Positions 8,301 to 18,256 of a DNA stretch of 64,000 nucleotides are shown piece after piece. Origin of the DNA: Candidatus Methanoperedens sp. (GTDB lineage Archaea; Halobacteriota; Methanosarcinia; Methanosarcinales; Methanoperedenaceae). Numbering within the stretch: position 1 is the first letter of the stretch; every line of letters begins with the position of its first letter. Made by a program: the position numbers and the translations under genes. The notes below the pieces were generated by a model. It was not told where the DNA came from, ran no database searches, and saw only the letters and a list, made by a program, of their open reading frames with translations. Location: assembly GCA_012026795.1 (NCBI GenBank), contig VEPM01000014.1, positions 52,694-116,693 on the forward strand. The letters are read 5' to 3'.

Positions 8301-8480
8301 TTTATTGTATCTTTTTCCTTTTGGGCGAAATATGCATGACTGACCATACCAATCGTGTTACCAACTTTCAGAATATTACCTTACTTATGCACAATTGTAT
8401 ATATTGGTTTTGTCAAAACTATACAGAACTTAAAGTCAATGAATCTGATTTATTACTACGCTGTCTGAAAAATGCCACAA

Positions 8481-10058
8481 TCACTGTATAGCCGCTTTCA
8501 CAAATGCCAGAAACGGCGGCGACGGCTTTCCGGGGCGTGACTTGAACTCGGGATGGAACTGGGAACTAAAGAAGAACTTGTGATCAGGTATTTCTGCTAT
8601 CTCCATCCTGTGGTCATTCATGCCAGTGAATTTCATACCCTTTGCCTCGATCTGCTTTATGTATTTCGGGTTTACCTCATACCTGTGGCGATGGCGTTCG
8701 ATAAGATTGATGCCTCCATACAATTTACAGGCAAGGGAACCTTCCACAAGAACCGCTTCGCAATTACCCAGGCGCATTGTACCGCCCATATTCCTGATGT
8801 TCTCCTGCTCGGGTAAAATATCGATAACAGGATGCTGTGTCTTTGCAAGCTCGGAGCTGTTCGCATCTGTTAATCCCAGTACATCCCTGGCAAATTCAAT
8901 CACAGCAAGCTGCATGCCAAGGCACAGGCCAAGATACGGGATATTGTTCTCGCGTGCATATTTTATGGCAAGGATTTTCCCTTCGGTCCCGCGCACACCG
9001 AAACCTCCGGGAACAAGGATACCATTATATTTCCTGAGAATATCAATATCTGATGGATTCCTCTCAAATTCCTCAGCATCAAGCCAGTCTGCTTTTACAC
9101 GGCAGCCGCATTCTATTCCTGCGTGTTTTAGCGCTTCGTTGATACTGATATAAGAGTCGCCAAGATGCGCATATTTTCCCACCACCGCTATACGGATCTC
9201 CTTATCAATGGAAGCCATCTTCTTCATTAACGTTTCCCAGACATGAGAGATTTCTTTTTCCGTAATATTAAGCTTCTTCATTAAATAATCTGAAAGACCC
9301 TCTTTTTCCATAAGTGCAGGAACATAATATATATCGCTTGCATCATGGGCGCTTACGACCGCACTTACGGGAACGTCGCAAAAGAGCGCTATTTTTGATT
9401 TTGTGTCAAGAAGTACGGGTTCTTTGCACCTTGCCACTATTGCATCAGGCTGGAGGCCGAGGCTCCTGAGTTCTTTAACAGAATGCTGTGTGGGTTTTGT
9501 TTTTTGTTCACCCTGCGTGTCAAGAGGAACAAGCGTCACATGCACAAAAATAATATCCTCTTCCATTTCCTCACTGTGCATTTGCCTTACCGCTTCAAGG
9601 AAAGGCATGCTTTCGATGTCGCCGACCGTGCCGCCCACTTCGATTATACAAATTTCCGCGCCGCTCTTTTTTGAAACTTTCCTGATCCGTTCTTTTATCT
9701 CATTTGTCACATGAGGGATGATCTGTACGGTTTTCCCAAGATAATCCCCGCGTCTTTCCTTTTCTATGACTGTCTGGTACACCTGCCCCGTAGTTATATT
9801 ATGCTCCCGTGTTAGTTCAATATCAAGAAAACGTTCATAGTTACCAAGATCAAGGTCGACTTCTCCCCCGTCTTTAAGGACAAAGACCTCACCATGCTGG
9901 TATGGACTCATGGTCCCGGCATCGATATTAATGTAAGGATCGATCTTGATGGCCGTAACATTGAATCCTTTGTTTTTCAAAATCCGCCCGATAGATGCTG
10001 CCGTTATTCCTTTTCCAAGTCCGCTCATCACACCGCCGGTGACTATGATGTACTTCAT
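8481..10058 (-). CDS. pyrG: CTP synthase
   Basis: Makes CTP from UTP, ATP and glutamine. The 525-residue protein is full length. The N-terminal synthetase domain begins [16 protein letters not shown] with the nucleotide loop, followed by [21 protein letters not shown] and the [11 protein letters not shown] segment. The C-terminal class I glutamine amidotransferase domain has the nucleophile in [11 protein letters not shown] and a late FHPEFKSRP carrying the catalytic His and Glu. Start ATG at 10058. It is the first gene of its strand block after the S16 protease, with a 44-base gap. Confidence 0.97.
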   Translation of the reverse strand: MKYIIVTGGVMSGLGKGITAASIGRILKNKGFNVTAIKIDPYINIDAGTMSPYQHGEVFVLKDGGEVDLDLGNYERFLDIELTREHNITTGQVYQTVIEKERRGDYLGKTVQIIPHVTNEIKERIRKVSKKSGAEICIIEVGGTVGDIESMPFLEAVRQMHSEEMEEDIIFVHVTLVPLDTQGEQKTKPTQHSVKELRSLGLQPDAIVARCKEPVLLDTKSKIALFCDVPVSAVVSAHDASDIYYVPALMEKEGLSDYLMKKLNITEKEISHVWETLMKKMASIDKEIRIAVVGKYAHLGDSYISINEALKHAGIECGCRVKADWLDAEEFERNPSDIDILRKYNGILVPGGFGVRGTEGKILAIKYARENNIPYLGLCLGMQLAVIEFARDVLGLTDANSSELAKTQHPVIDILPEQENIRNMGGTMRLGNCEAVLVEGSLACKLYGGINLIERHRHRYEVNPKYIKQIEAKGMKFTGMNDHRMEIAEIPDHKFFFSSQFHPEFKSRPGKPSPPFLAFVKAAIQ

Positions 10059-10102
10059 GACCGCTTTTTACGATAGCATAGGGGATATAATTAATGGATT
10101 GG

Positions 10103-11974
10103 TTATTTCCTGATTTTTTTATTTTTATTATATAATCTTCTTGCCGCCAGCAATATAGATACAGCCATAACTGCTTCAAAACCCGGAACTTCTATTTTTG
10201 TTTTTGATCTTTTTACGGTAGCATCAGGAGCAGGCATCAGAGGCTCAAATGGCTCTGACACATAAGGGGTAATGACAGGTTTAACAGGTGTTTGATTTGA
10301 GGGAATGGAATGGGATTTAAGTACGATTGAGGTCTTTGCGATTGTCCTGGCATAAAAATACTGGGAAATTTGTTCATATGGATTGGTCATAGTTTCCCCG
10401 TATTCATAAGCGCTCACTGCAAGCGTGGGTTCGATCCCCGCAAGACGGGCTTCGTTTATCGCAACTTTCGCAGCTTCGTAACTCTCATCGACTTTCTTTT
10501 GTGTATCTTTTTTACCCATTAACCCGATCATGGTACTGGATTTTGTTGTGGCCTGGAGTGAATCAAAAATCGCACCTGCATAGTAGCCGCGCTCCATTTC
10601 CTTCTGCGCGTGGTCCAGGTCCTCGCCTGCACCGCCTGTTATCTCAGGATGCGACCCGGTTTCTGAGACCAGTGCGAACATATAGGTATTGATGGATTGG
10701 GCCTGGCTCAGGTACCATCCTGCGCGGTCTTTCAGGACTTTTTCAGGCACGATTTTCCCATCAGGCGTCGCAAGCGTAAGCCACCACTGCGCTGTACGCG
10801 CTCTCTCATGGGCAAATGCAAGTGAAGTAATCTTCTCCTGCGCATCAGTAAGTTTTTTCGCATCATCAAGTTTCACCCTGGCAGCAGTAATCCTTGATTC
10901 GGCAGCACCTACTGCTTCCGCATCACTTATTCCGTATAATGTGAAATTACTAAGATCATTTTCGGAGAGATTAATCTGTTTTTCAACTCTCCTTATGATT
11001 TCTGTAAGATATTGTTCCTTATCAGACGATTTATCATATCCGTCATTCCACTGTGCAAATCGCATTGTATACATTGAATTGAAATATAAGGAAGTCGCAG
11101 CATAGTATTTATTATCATCATACATCTTATCTGCCCTGTCCAGGATATCCTTTGCAGTCCCCAGGAACTGGTTTTTAGGTAATGTTGATTCCATTTCTTT
11201 ATACATATACCCGGATTCGTTTTTCAGATCCCGGGCAAGAGGTTTCAGGAGGTCCATGTATTGAGTTGTCAGTATAGTCCCTTTATATGTTGGTTTTGTA
11301 ATCTCATAACCTGTAAATTCCCTGACAACATCCTGTATCGTACTTACTTCTTTTACAGTAACATTCAATTTCTTGCCAAGTTCAACCACATCCACTGTTT
11401 CCTCAGTATTTGTAATAATAATAGAACCACCTGAACTGGTGTTTGTTTTTGTCACGGTTACAGTGCTCTGGCCTTCGGGTATCAGGAAAAGCGTAGCGTT
11501 TTTTTCCGCCGCAGCTTCAAGCTTGAAGGGTATTCCGCCAACAGGTCCTATTGATTCATCAGGATTGATCATTCCCGTCATCACAACATCGCTTTTCAGA
11601 GGCCATTTGTTTATAGCAGCAACTGTTGCTACGGTCAGCGCCCCGCCTGCCGAAGGCCCGCCAATGATAGGTGAACTTATATCTATAATATAATAGAAAT
11701 CATACGATTTTTCATCAATCCCCAGGACATCAGATGCGACCATGGCTGCGATTCTCGCCGAACCCTGGAGATCCACCTGGGTGTAAGGGTTCGTATCAAC
11801 GAATACATGGCCTGTGCCGTTGGTCACTATCACCTCGGCTCTCAGAAGGATTCCTTCTTCCCCGTCACCTGTGCTTTTATCAGCAACAAGAGGGACTGAA
11901 ACACCTTCTTCAAGCGCATAAACACTATTTATTGTCAAGAGCATTAAAAAGATACAGAGAATTCTATATGTCAT
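10103..11974 (-). CDS. Secreted Lon-like (S16) serine protease with PGF-type anchor
   Basis: A 623-residue extracytoplasmic protein. After a signal peptide (residues 1-20), residues ~22-230 resemble the proteolytic domain of Lon without the ATPase: the Ser-Lys dyad is visible as GGPSAGGALT (S108) and VGGIPFKLEAA (K151). The middle part (~240-560) is helical and repeat-like, with many charged helices. A Pro-rich linker precedes the C-terminal VPGFEAVMAVSILLAARR membrane anchor with basic tail. It would cleave substrates outside the membrane or process surface proteins without ATP. Related archaeal proteins are annotated as S16 peptidases; the substrate is unknown. Confidence 0.85.
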   Translation of the reverse strand: MTYRILCIFLMLLTINSVYALEEGVSVPLVADKSTGDGEEGILLRAEVIVTNGTGHVFVDTNPYTQVDLQGSARIAAMVASDVLGIDEKSYDFYYIIDISSPIIGGPSAGGALTVATVAAINKWPLKSDVVMTGMINPDESIGPVGGIPFKLEAAAEKNATLFLIPEGQSTVTVTKTNTSSGGSIIITNTEETVDVVELGKKLNVTVKEVSTIQDVVREFTGYEITKPTYKGTILTTQYMDLLKPLARDLKNESGYMYKEMESTLPKNQFLGTAKDILDRADKMYDDNKYYAATSLYFNSMYTMRFAQWNDGYDKSSDKEQYLTEIIRRVEKQINLSENDLSNFTLYGISDAEAVGAAESRITAARVKLDDAKKLTDAQEKITSLAFAHERARTAQWWLTLATPDGKIVPEKVLKDRAGWYLSQAQSINTYMFALVSETGSHPEITGGAGEDLDHAQKEMERGYYAGAIFDSLQATTKSSTMIGLMGKKDTQKKVDESYEAAKVAINEARLAGIEPTLAVSAYEYGETMTNPYEQISQYFYARTIAKTSIVLKSHSIPSNQTPVKPVITPYVSEPFEPLMPAPDATVKRSKTKIEVPGFEAVMAVSILLAARRLYNKNKKIRK

Positions 11975-12026
11975 TTAATTATACCCATAACTCATATATC
12001 AGATAAAATACTTAAAACCAGTGTTT

Positions 12027-12911
12027 ATGAATCTACAAGATCCTTATACTATACCTTATAAAGGTATTTACGCAGTAGCCGACCACAAAAATGAATTTGT
12101 GGAAATTATGGAACATTCCAATTGTTATGGCGGCTCAGCATGGGCGCTGTATCATTATTCTAAAAGCCCGCTTGTCATAAAAAGCCGCTCTGTCGGGGAC
12201 ATGATGCGCTACCTGGTAAGGGTGGGAAGATCAAACCTGGAACTGCAATCATCAACAGCTGCTGCGGGCATTGAATCCGTCCTCGTGAATGACGATGAAA
12301 TAGAGATAACATATAGCGGCCTCGGCGGCGGGGGCGTTGGGGCGACCACATGCAGGGCATGCGCAAAGGGCGTTATCCGCTCGAATATTTCAGAGTCAGG
12401 CGGGGGAAAACGCGCAAGCGGCACGATCGTAGTTCCGCGAAGGGAACGGGTACTCGTAGGAATGGACAATACTGATTCAAAAGAAGTGGGGGCGACATGG
12501 ACTCTTGCCCATAATATCGGGGCAGCCGTTGATTCCCTGGAACATAAATATATTTCACACACGCTTGTCCAGCTTTATCCCGTGCCTGACAAGACCCAGA
12601 ACTGCGTGGCGACAGTACTTGAATTTGCGTGCATGCAAGGAGCCAAGGAAGAGTTACTTGCCAAAATAAAAGAGGGGCTTCTTAAGTACAGCGTCTCATC
12701 CGAGACAGGTATGGTCGCTTTATCCGGTTTTGATACTTCTTCTCTTATGGAATACAGCAGGCTTTGCAGAAGCAGGATGATTTCCAAAGAATTAACAATT
12801 GAGACAGCCGCAAAAAATAATGTTGAAATTTGCATAGATGGAAAAGGCATAATAGGAGCACTTGCGGCTCTTCCCTGGTTTTCAAGAAATGATGAATCGG
12901 TATTTTTATGA
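12027..12911 (+). CDS. Methanogenesis marker protein 11 (TiaS-like fold)
   Basis: A 294-residue protein resembling methanogenesis marker protein 11, found almost only in genomes with methanogenesis-type C1 metabolism. It contains a Gly-rich GLGGGGVGATTC followed by CRACAKG (~100-118) and a central VLVGMDNTDSKEVGATWTLA segment like that of TiaS/DUF1743 proteins that act on tRNA or nucleotides. The actual reaction is unknown. A GTG six bases upstream (12021) is an alternative start. The stop overlaps the start of the TPP-binding gene by four bases, so the two are translationally coupled. Its presence supports a methanogen/ANME host. Confidence 0.8.
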   Translation: MNLQDPYTIPYKGIYAVADHKNEFVEIMEHSNCYGGSAWALYHYSKSPLVIKSRSVGDMMRYLVRVGRSNLELQSSTAAAGIESVLVNDDEIEITYSGLGGGGVGATTCRACAKGVIRSNISESGGGKRASGTIVVPRRERVLVGMDNTDSKEVGATWTLAHNIGAAVDSLEHKYISHTLVQLYPVPDKTQNCVATVLEFACMQGAKEELLAKIKEGLLKYSVSSETGMVALSGFDTSSLMEYSRLCRSRMISKELTIETAAKNNVEICIDGKGIIGALAALPWFSRNDESVFL

Positions 12912-14368
12912 ATGGCCTTGAAGCAATAGTTAGCGGCATTGTTGATTGTGATGTGAAAAGAGTCACTGGCGTCCCCGGTTATCCGATAACAGACCTCATG
13001 GAATCACTAGGAGATGTTAAGCACGAATGGTCAGTTAATGAAAAAGTGGCGCTTGAGATAGCACTGGGATCGTCAGTATGCGGGCAACGCTGTGCAGTCA
13101 TTACAAAACATGTTGGTATGAACATACTTTCAGACCCGCTTGTTACCTCGGCGATACATACCATTGGCGCAGGTGTTGTGATTTTCGCAGGGGATGATCC
13201 CGGCATCGAAAAATCGCAGAATGAGCAGGATTCGCGTTTTTACGGACTTGTAGCAGAAGTGCCGGTATTTGATCCGGGAACAACGGAAAATGCTTATCTT
13301 TGTGTGAAAGAAGCTTTCATGTTATCTGAAACAGTGAGAACTCCCGTGATTATCAGGCTTACTGACAGGTTATTGAAAAGTAATGGCGGCTTCGTACGAA
13401 AAAGCGAACCATACCAATCAAAGCCAATTGATAAAAAAATATGGCATCTAACTATGCTCGGGAAACACCAGCGATTCCATGCCGGATCATATCCGCAGAT
13501 GTGTAGGTATGCTGAAGCCTCAAAATTGAATACATATAATAAAAATAATAAGACCAATAAGAAAAAAGGCAATATTGGAATAATTTCATCCGGTTTTCCC
13601 TCGTCGCTTGTTGATTCCATAATATCCGGTGATACGTCCCACTTATCGCTCACGGTCGTAAATCCTTTGCCCATTGAACTTATCGACCGTTTCATAAAAG
13701 AGCATTCAAGAGTGCTTGTGGTAGAAGAAACAGAGCCTGTTATTGAAAAGCAGTTTTCAAAAAGAGTATTTGGGAAGCTCACGGGACACATGCCGTATGG
13801 AATTGCAGAAGTTGAGGATATCCGAAAAGCCCTTGAAAATATTAATAATGACGCTCCAAAGAGCGATATTGTACCCCAGACTATAGAAAAAAGAGGGCCT
13901 CGCCCCATGTGCGAAGATTGCCCGTATATGCCCCTTTATTTAGCAATAAAAGAGCTGGATGTTCCGGTCGCAGGCGATATGGGTTGCTCCATCATGACGT
14001 CCTCACCGCCCCTTTCGCTTATCGATGCAGCGTTCTCGCTTGGCTCATCAATAAGTACAGCATGCGGTTTTAACAGGAAAGGCATCGCCATTATCGGTGA
14101 TTTTGGCTTTGCACACTCAGGTATCCCTGCACTGGTTAATGCGGTCCATAATAAACATGAAGTCGTTGTAGTTGTTCTCCAGAACGAAGTGGCTGCGATG
14201 ACAGGAGGACAAAACGTCCCGTACCTGGCAGGGCTGCTGAGTTATTATATCAAGGACACTGTAACTGTGGATCCTCATGAAAAAAATATCAGGAAAATCT
14301 TAAATGAAAAACTTGGAAAGAATGGTATTTCTGTGATCCTGGCACCGGCAAAGTGCCCAAGATGGTGA
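12908..14368 (+). CDS. TPP-dependent enzyme related to indolepyruvate ferredoxin oxidoreductase alpha
   Basis: A 486-residue protein with the Pyr and PP domain order of IorA-type 2-oxoacid oxidoreductases. The N-terminal VTGVPGYPITDLMESL region and WSVNEKVALEIALGSS carry the conserved Glu that activates TPP. The C-terminal PP domain has GDMGCSIM and a GDFGFAHSGIPALVNA...LQNE segment for Mg and diphosphate binding. A MCEDCPYMP motif stands in the middle. Unlike IorA (~600 residues) it lacks the C-terminal ferredoxin domain. Four-base overlap with methanogenesis marker 11 suggests a shared, methanogen-specific role; the substrate is not known. Confidence 0.75.
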   Translation: MNGLEAIVSGIVDCDVKRVTGVPGYPITDLMESLGDVKHEWSVNEKVALEIALGSSVCGQRCAVITKHVGMNILSDPLVTSAIHTIGAGVVIFAGDDPGIEKSQNEQDSRFYGLVAEVPVFDPGTTENAYLCVKEAFMLSETVRTPVIIRLTDRLLKSNGGFVRKSEPYQSKPIDKKIWHLTMLGKHQRFHAGSYPQMCRYAEASKLNTYNKNNKTNKKKGNIGIISSGFPSSLVDSIISGDTSHLSLTVVNPLPIELIDRFIKEHSRVLVVEETEPVIEKQFSKRVFGKLTGHMPYGIAEVEDIRKALENINNDAPKSDIVPQTIEKRGPRPMCEDCPYMPLYLAIKELDVPVAGDMGCSIMTSSPPLSLIDAAFSLGSSISTACGFNRKGIAIIGDFGFAHSGIPALVNAVHNKHEVVVVVLQNEVAAMTGGQNVPYLAGLLSYYIKDTVTVDPHEKNIRKILNEKLGKNGISVILAPAKCPRW

Positions 14369-14413
14369 GGAAGGGGTTTCTCTTAAACGTGGTAAACGAT
14401 AACAAAATTATAA

Positions 14414-14826
14414 TACCCATGCATAAACCCGGTTTTAAAGAGATCTTTCTTTTTATTATCCGGATTGATAGTGAGTATTCCTATTACGTTCTTTGTCAAT
14501 ATATTCTCAAGCCACCTGTGCTTCCTGCTACCGGTATTGTATTCTGAATTATGCGCTGTAGGTTTTTTCGTTCCTTTTATTGAGGAATTTTCTTCCACGC
14601 AGCAAGCGCGTCAATTACAGCCTATGGCATTGCAACGAACCGGGCTATACAGTTCTATATGATCGCTGCGTTTCTACATTTATCATATAACTTTTCCGTG
14701 TCCTTCGGCAACCTGTACTGGTTAATAACAGCATACGTTTTTTTAATAATAACGTATTTTCTCTCTTGGCATCTCTATAACAAAACATCAGGATCTTTTT
14801 CTTTGCCAGAACAGGTAGGCCGCTGA
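14414..14826 (+). pseudogene. Decayed PrsW/CAAX-like intramembrane protease remnant
   Basis: Two adjoining reading frames encode hydrophobic segments that fit one damaged membrane protein. Frame one (from ~14414) ends with CAVGFFVPFIEEF, resembling the Glu-Glu motif of PrsW-type intramembrane metalloproteases. Near 14584 the sense moves to another frame, FFHAASASITAYG...FYMIAAFLHLSYNF, which resembles the two His-containing helices, and stops at 14824. The region that should lie between EE and the first His is missing, so this is a deletion plus frameshift rather than a sequencing slip. It overlaps the 3' end of the convergent surface-protein gene. The family call is tentative. Confidence 0.45.
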
Positions 14827-16122
14827 AAATACAGCTATTGTAAAAATAACTTCAAATCCTTCTGCAGCGGGTGCTTTTTCAGTTGTCTTCCCATAGGGCA
14901 GAACATAGGTCTTGATGTCCTGGACAGGTGCTTTCGTTGCCACAGGTACCGGAAATACCCCGCCTCCTATTGGTCCTCCACCTTTAAGTACGCTTATTGC
15001 AAAATGGGAGAAAGAATCAGTCTTTGCTTCGAAATAATGGTAGCTGTCATCCTCACCAACTTCTCTTGTTTCCAGCTTGTTCCATATTCCGCCCCACTTG
15101 AGGATGGAAATATCCTCGCCCCGGATATTGTTGTCTGCCATCCAGGAGTTCTCAACCCGGAATCTTATGGATGCGTCCTTCATACTCTTTCGGGCTGCGA
15201 AACTGGTTGTTCCAACCCAGATATTTTCATTTTTATAAACCAACCCTGGAGCAGGGATTTTTAATAATGAGGAAGCACCCTTCAGGACTTCTACCATTGC
15301 GGTAATTTCTCCTGCATTCACATCACCTGTTATATTAACAAACATTATGGGATTTCTCTTATCTGTGAACCTGTATGATGTTAGCTTATCCTTGTAAATA
15401 GCCAGGTCATATTTCTCAATTACTTCGATATTTGATGCATTCTCACCAGAACCTCCACCACCGCCACCTCCGCCGCCACTGCTTGCCGATCCTCCGCCGC
15501 TTCCTCCATTACTTCCGGAAGGTGCATCAACTGTGAATGATGATGAACTGGAAGAAAAGTAAGCCTGCCTCTGATCTCCTGTATTGAGGTAAGCTCTTGC
15601 AATATAACTGCCTACAGTCAGATTATCTGTTAAGAGTGTAACTTGATAAGTGAATGAAATATTTCCACCGTCTTCACCAGAATTATTCCCATAGCCGTAT
15701 CCAGGTCCGAAATTGTAAATAACTCCATTGTTTAATGAATCCACGCCTTGCCTTGAGTCAGTGAAGCCATAGTGGCTTGAATTGGGAATTGAGATTACAT
15801 TAATAGAGATTTCAGAAACATTACCTGAAAGTATTGAACCGTTGACCGGATCGATTGTCCATTGTTTTGAGGTTGGTCCGGTTACATTTAAAGTTACATT
15901 GGAAATTGGAACAAAATTATCAAGAGTTTCCAATGTTACTGTTAAATTAAACGTCCTGGAATCACCATGCGTGATCGAACCGGAAAGACCGCTAATTACG
16001 ACTGTAACCGCATTGGCAGGTACAGAAATCAGTAACATTATAATAATAAAAATTGATAATAGACCGCTTACAATAAATGATACACTTTTGCATTTCGTAT
16101 CGTTCAATACTCTTTCTCCCAT
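14788..16122 (-). CDS. Surface protein with PGF-pre-PGF domain and PGF-type anchor
   Basis: A 444-residue exported protein. A hydrophobic signal segment (~12-38) is followed by beta-rich, Thr/Asn-rich sequence with several N-glycosylation sequons, then a Ser/Gly-rich linker (~200-225). Residues ~232-385 match the PGF-pre-PGF type domain (IMFVNITGDVNAGEI, IWVGTTSFAARKSMKDA, YHYFEAKTDSFSHFAISV). The C-terminus EGFEVIFTIAVFSAAYLFWQRKRS is an anchor expected to be processed by an archaeosortase-like system. Role: cell-envelope component. It converges with, and slightly overlaps, the protease remnant at 14414-14826. Confidence 0.8.
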   Translation of the reverse strand: MGERVLNDTKCKSVSFIVSGLLSIFIIIMLLISVPANAVTVVISGLSGSITHGDSRTFNLTVTLETLDNFVPISNVTLNVTGPTSKQWTIDPVNGSILSGNVSEISINVISIPNSSHYGFTDSRQGVDSLNNGVIYNFGPGYGYGNNSGEDGGNISFTYQVTLLTDNLTVGSYIARAYLNTGDQRQAYFSSSSSSFTVDAPSGSNGGSGGGSASSGGGGGGGGGSGENASNIEVIEKYDLAIYKDKLTSYRFTDKRNPIMFVNITGDVNAGEITAMVEVLKGASSLLKIPAPGLVYKNENIWVGTTSFAARKSMKDASIRFRVENSWMADNNIRGEDISILKWGGIWNKLETREVGEDDSYHYFEAKTDSFSHFAISVLKGGGPIGGGVFPVPVATKAPVQDIKTYVLPYGKTTEKAPAAEGFEVIFTIAVFSAAYLFWQRKRS

Positions 16123-16191
16123 AATCCCACGTCCAGCAATCTTTATCCCGATAATTCCATATTTGATTTGCTATATAAGGATTTCGGCAGG

Positions 16192-16287
16192 TGGGATGCT
16201 ATCCGGAATATTGAGCATTTTATTGAGGAAGTTTATAATTCAAAACGTCTTCATTCATCGATTGCATGTAAATCGCCAGTAGAGTAA
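16192..16287 (+). pseudogene. IS3-type transposase C-terminal remnant
   Basis: One frame reads WDAIRNIEHFIEEVYNSKRL followed by HSSIACKSPVE and a stop at 16285. The YNSKRLHSSI...SPVE signature is the typical C-terminus of DDE integrase-core transposases of the IS3/IS481 type. The rest of the transposase is absent, so only about 30 codons of an old insertion remain. The rest of 16123-16532 shows no gene. Confidence 0.65.
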
Positions 16288-16532
16288 GCCGGAGAGGGGT
16301 AATATGCATGTTTCTGAAAATACTCCAAAAGTATCCCACAAGCTATATATTACATGGCATATAAACATAACAATTGGAGATATAATACATCTGTATTATG
16401 AGGGTTACAGGATCTCTACTTTAAGAGTGGTGCATATGATCTCTAATGGATTACCGGGAAAAACGCCGTAGGTGTCTCCTTCCCCTGATGGGATGTAGTA
16501 TATCTGTGTAATAGAAATAGGGAGGTAAATAT

Positions 16533-18200
16533 ATGAATAAAATAATAGTTATGCTACTGCTGTTCACAGTTGTAGCTTTGTCAGAAGTGCCGGAGGCTTC
16601 GGCACGGAGCGAATATCTTACAAATTTCAGCGCAGTATATGGTGATGGTTCATGCGCCATTTGTCATGTTAACCCTGCAGGCGGTGGGACATTGACTGCT
16701 TATGGTAGTCGTTTTGCAGCTCAACCAAACTATACCGCTAATGTCAGCGCAGCACTGATAGCTACAGGTAGACCAACAATACAGGTACAGATAATCACTC
16801 CTGAAGAGGGATCAACGGTAAATGGTGCCGTAGATACGGCGGAAATGCAAGTAATGAATGGCTGCCAGATCGCTAATATCAATGAATGGAGATATAGATC
16901 TAATAATAGTATGATATGGAATCCTATTGCAAACTCTACAAATCCGGCAAATAACTGGTCAGTTACATGGAATACCACACAGGTAGATAATGGAAACTAT
17001 GTAATAGGTGGCAACATGAGCAACACGAGTAATGGGACACCATGCGCTCCTGGCAATGATACAGTAAATGTAACAGTAAACAACTCCAATGTAACGATAT
17101 CGCCAGCTAATGAAACTGTCACGCGCGGCGGTGTGCAAGAAGGTGTTCGGGTACGTGAGAGATTTGTTATAAAGCAGGGACAATTCCCTGAGGGCGCCAC
17201 TGACCTTCACTTTAAGCTGTGGCAAAAAGAAGATAATATCGATATAAACGGATGGGAAGTAAAGATAATTGGAGCTTTCCCGAATTCAAACAGTAATTTT
17301 GGCGATCAGCCTGAACCAGCTCATTCACATCTGGATAATATGCCGGGACTTCCCAATACGAACAATCCGGATAATGGCAAACACGCCGTAGATGTTAATG
17401 CCGATGGGGCAAATATTCCTCCAGGAACAAGGGTTGAAATTGAAGCAACTTTCTGGCTAACATCATGGAATACTAAGCGTATAGCTGATGTCGTCTGGAC
17501 CAGAGGGAATCCACCAGATCGGGGAAACAGAAGTGTTCCTGATCATGGCTGGACTGTAGATAATCCAGTACAGAATCCTGCAAACCCGGGACAATATAAC
17601 CATTCTCTTTGTTTGATTAATGATGATGCTACAAAAAATCTTAATATAACTGAGTTAGCGTTCAATGCTACCATGGATTTTTATCAGAATCTTACGGATG
17701 TAATTTTTTCACCTTCTAATTATAGTTTTAATCTGACCTCAGGAGAACAAAATTGCACAAACGTGACTACGAGTAGCCCACTTCTTGGAGGACATATCTA
17801 TTTCAAATATAATATAAGTGACTCAAATATCAGTTATGTTGATACGGCAGACCATCCTATTCCGAATGTAACAGCCACAGTAGTTCAAATAATTGATAAC
17901 ATGAGCGGAGTTCCACAAACCAACCAGTCAACAATGGATATTCTATCGGAGAATTTCATGAATTTCAACGCTGGCGACAGATATAACATAACAGTAACAA
18001 ATGTAAGCCGCAGTGTAGTGGAATACAATGCATCAGGAGTGTTAATGGGAGGACCAAAACAAACCATAAAGGTTGATTGGATTCCCCGGACGCAAGGCGC
18101 TTATATTCTGCGCTCTGAGGCCAATACAACATCAGATGCCATGATAGTGGAGGTAATAAATCAGAAAGTCATTAGACCTGTCCTGAACTTTTCACAATAG
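16533..18200 (+). CDS. Secreted monoheme surface protein, Asn/Thr-rich
   Basis: A 555-residue exported protein I cannot place in a named family. The signal peptide covers residues ~1-24. One c-type heme motif, CAICHVNPAGGG, follows at ~36-47, similar to the heme motif of short secreted cytochromes. The rest is beta-rich with dozens of N-x-S/T sequons, including Ig/PKD-like sequence (TIQVQIITPEEGSTVNG, WNTTQVDNGNYVIGG). There is no C-terminal anchor, so it is probably released or associated with the S-layer. The ATG follows GGGAGG. A terminator hairpin follows the gene. Confidence 0.75.
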   Translation: MNKIIVMLLLFTVVALSEVPEASARSEYLTNFSAVYGDGSCAICHVNPAGGGTLTAYGSRFAAQPNYTANVSAALIATGRPTIQVQIITPEEGSTVNGAVDTAEMQVMNGCQIANINEWRYRSNNSMIWNPIANSTNPANNWSVTWNTTQVDNGNYVIGGNMSNTSNGTPCAPGNDTVNVTVNNSNVTISPANETVTRGGVQEGVRVRERFVIKQGQFPEGATDLHFKLWQKEDNIDINGWEVKIIGAFPNSNSNFGDQPEPAHSHLDNMPGLPNTNNPDNGKHAVDVNADGANIPPGTRVEIEATFWLTSWNTKRIADVVWTRGNPPDRGNRSVPDHGWTVDNPVQNPANPGQYNHSLCLINDDATKNLNITELAFNATMDFYQNLTDVIFSPSNYSFNLTSGEQNCTNVTTSSPLLGGHIYFKYNISDSNISYVDTADHPIPNVTATVVQIIDNMSGVPQTNQSTMDILSENFMNFNAGDRYNITVTNVSRSVVEYNASGVLMGGPKQTIKVDWIPRTQGAYILRSEANTTSDAMIVEVINQKVIRPVLNFSQ

Positions 18201-18214
18201 CTCTTATCTCTGCA

Positions 18215-18237
18215 AAAGAGGGATTTTCGCCCTCTTT
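18215..18237. terminator. Bidirectional terminator-like hairpin between convergent genes
   Basis: Perfect 8-bp stem AAAGAGGG/CCCTCTTT with a 7-base loop, followed on the plus strand by a T-rich run. It lies between the stop codons of two convergent surface-protein genes. Confidence 0.65.
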
Positions 18238-18256
18238 AATTATTTTTTTATAATTT

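Noticed and set aside
8234..8491. An 85-codon ORF across the CGCAAAG inverted repeat
   Set aside because: It is a translation of the palindrome and flanks, has no ribosome site and no recognisable motif. Frames of this kind are common artefacts of dispersed repeats.
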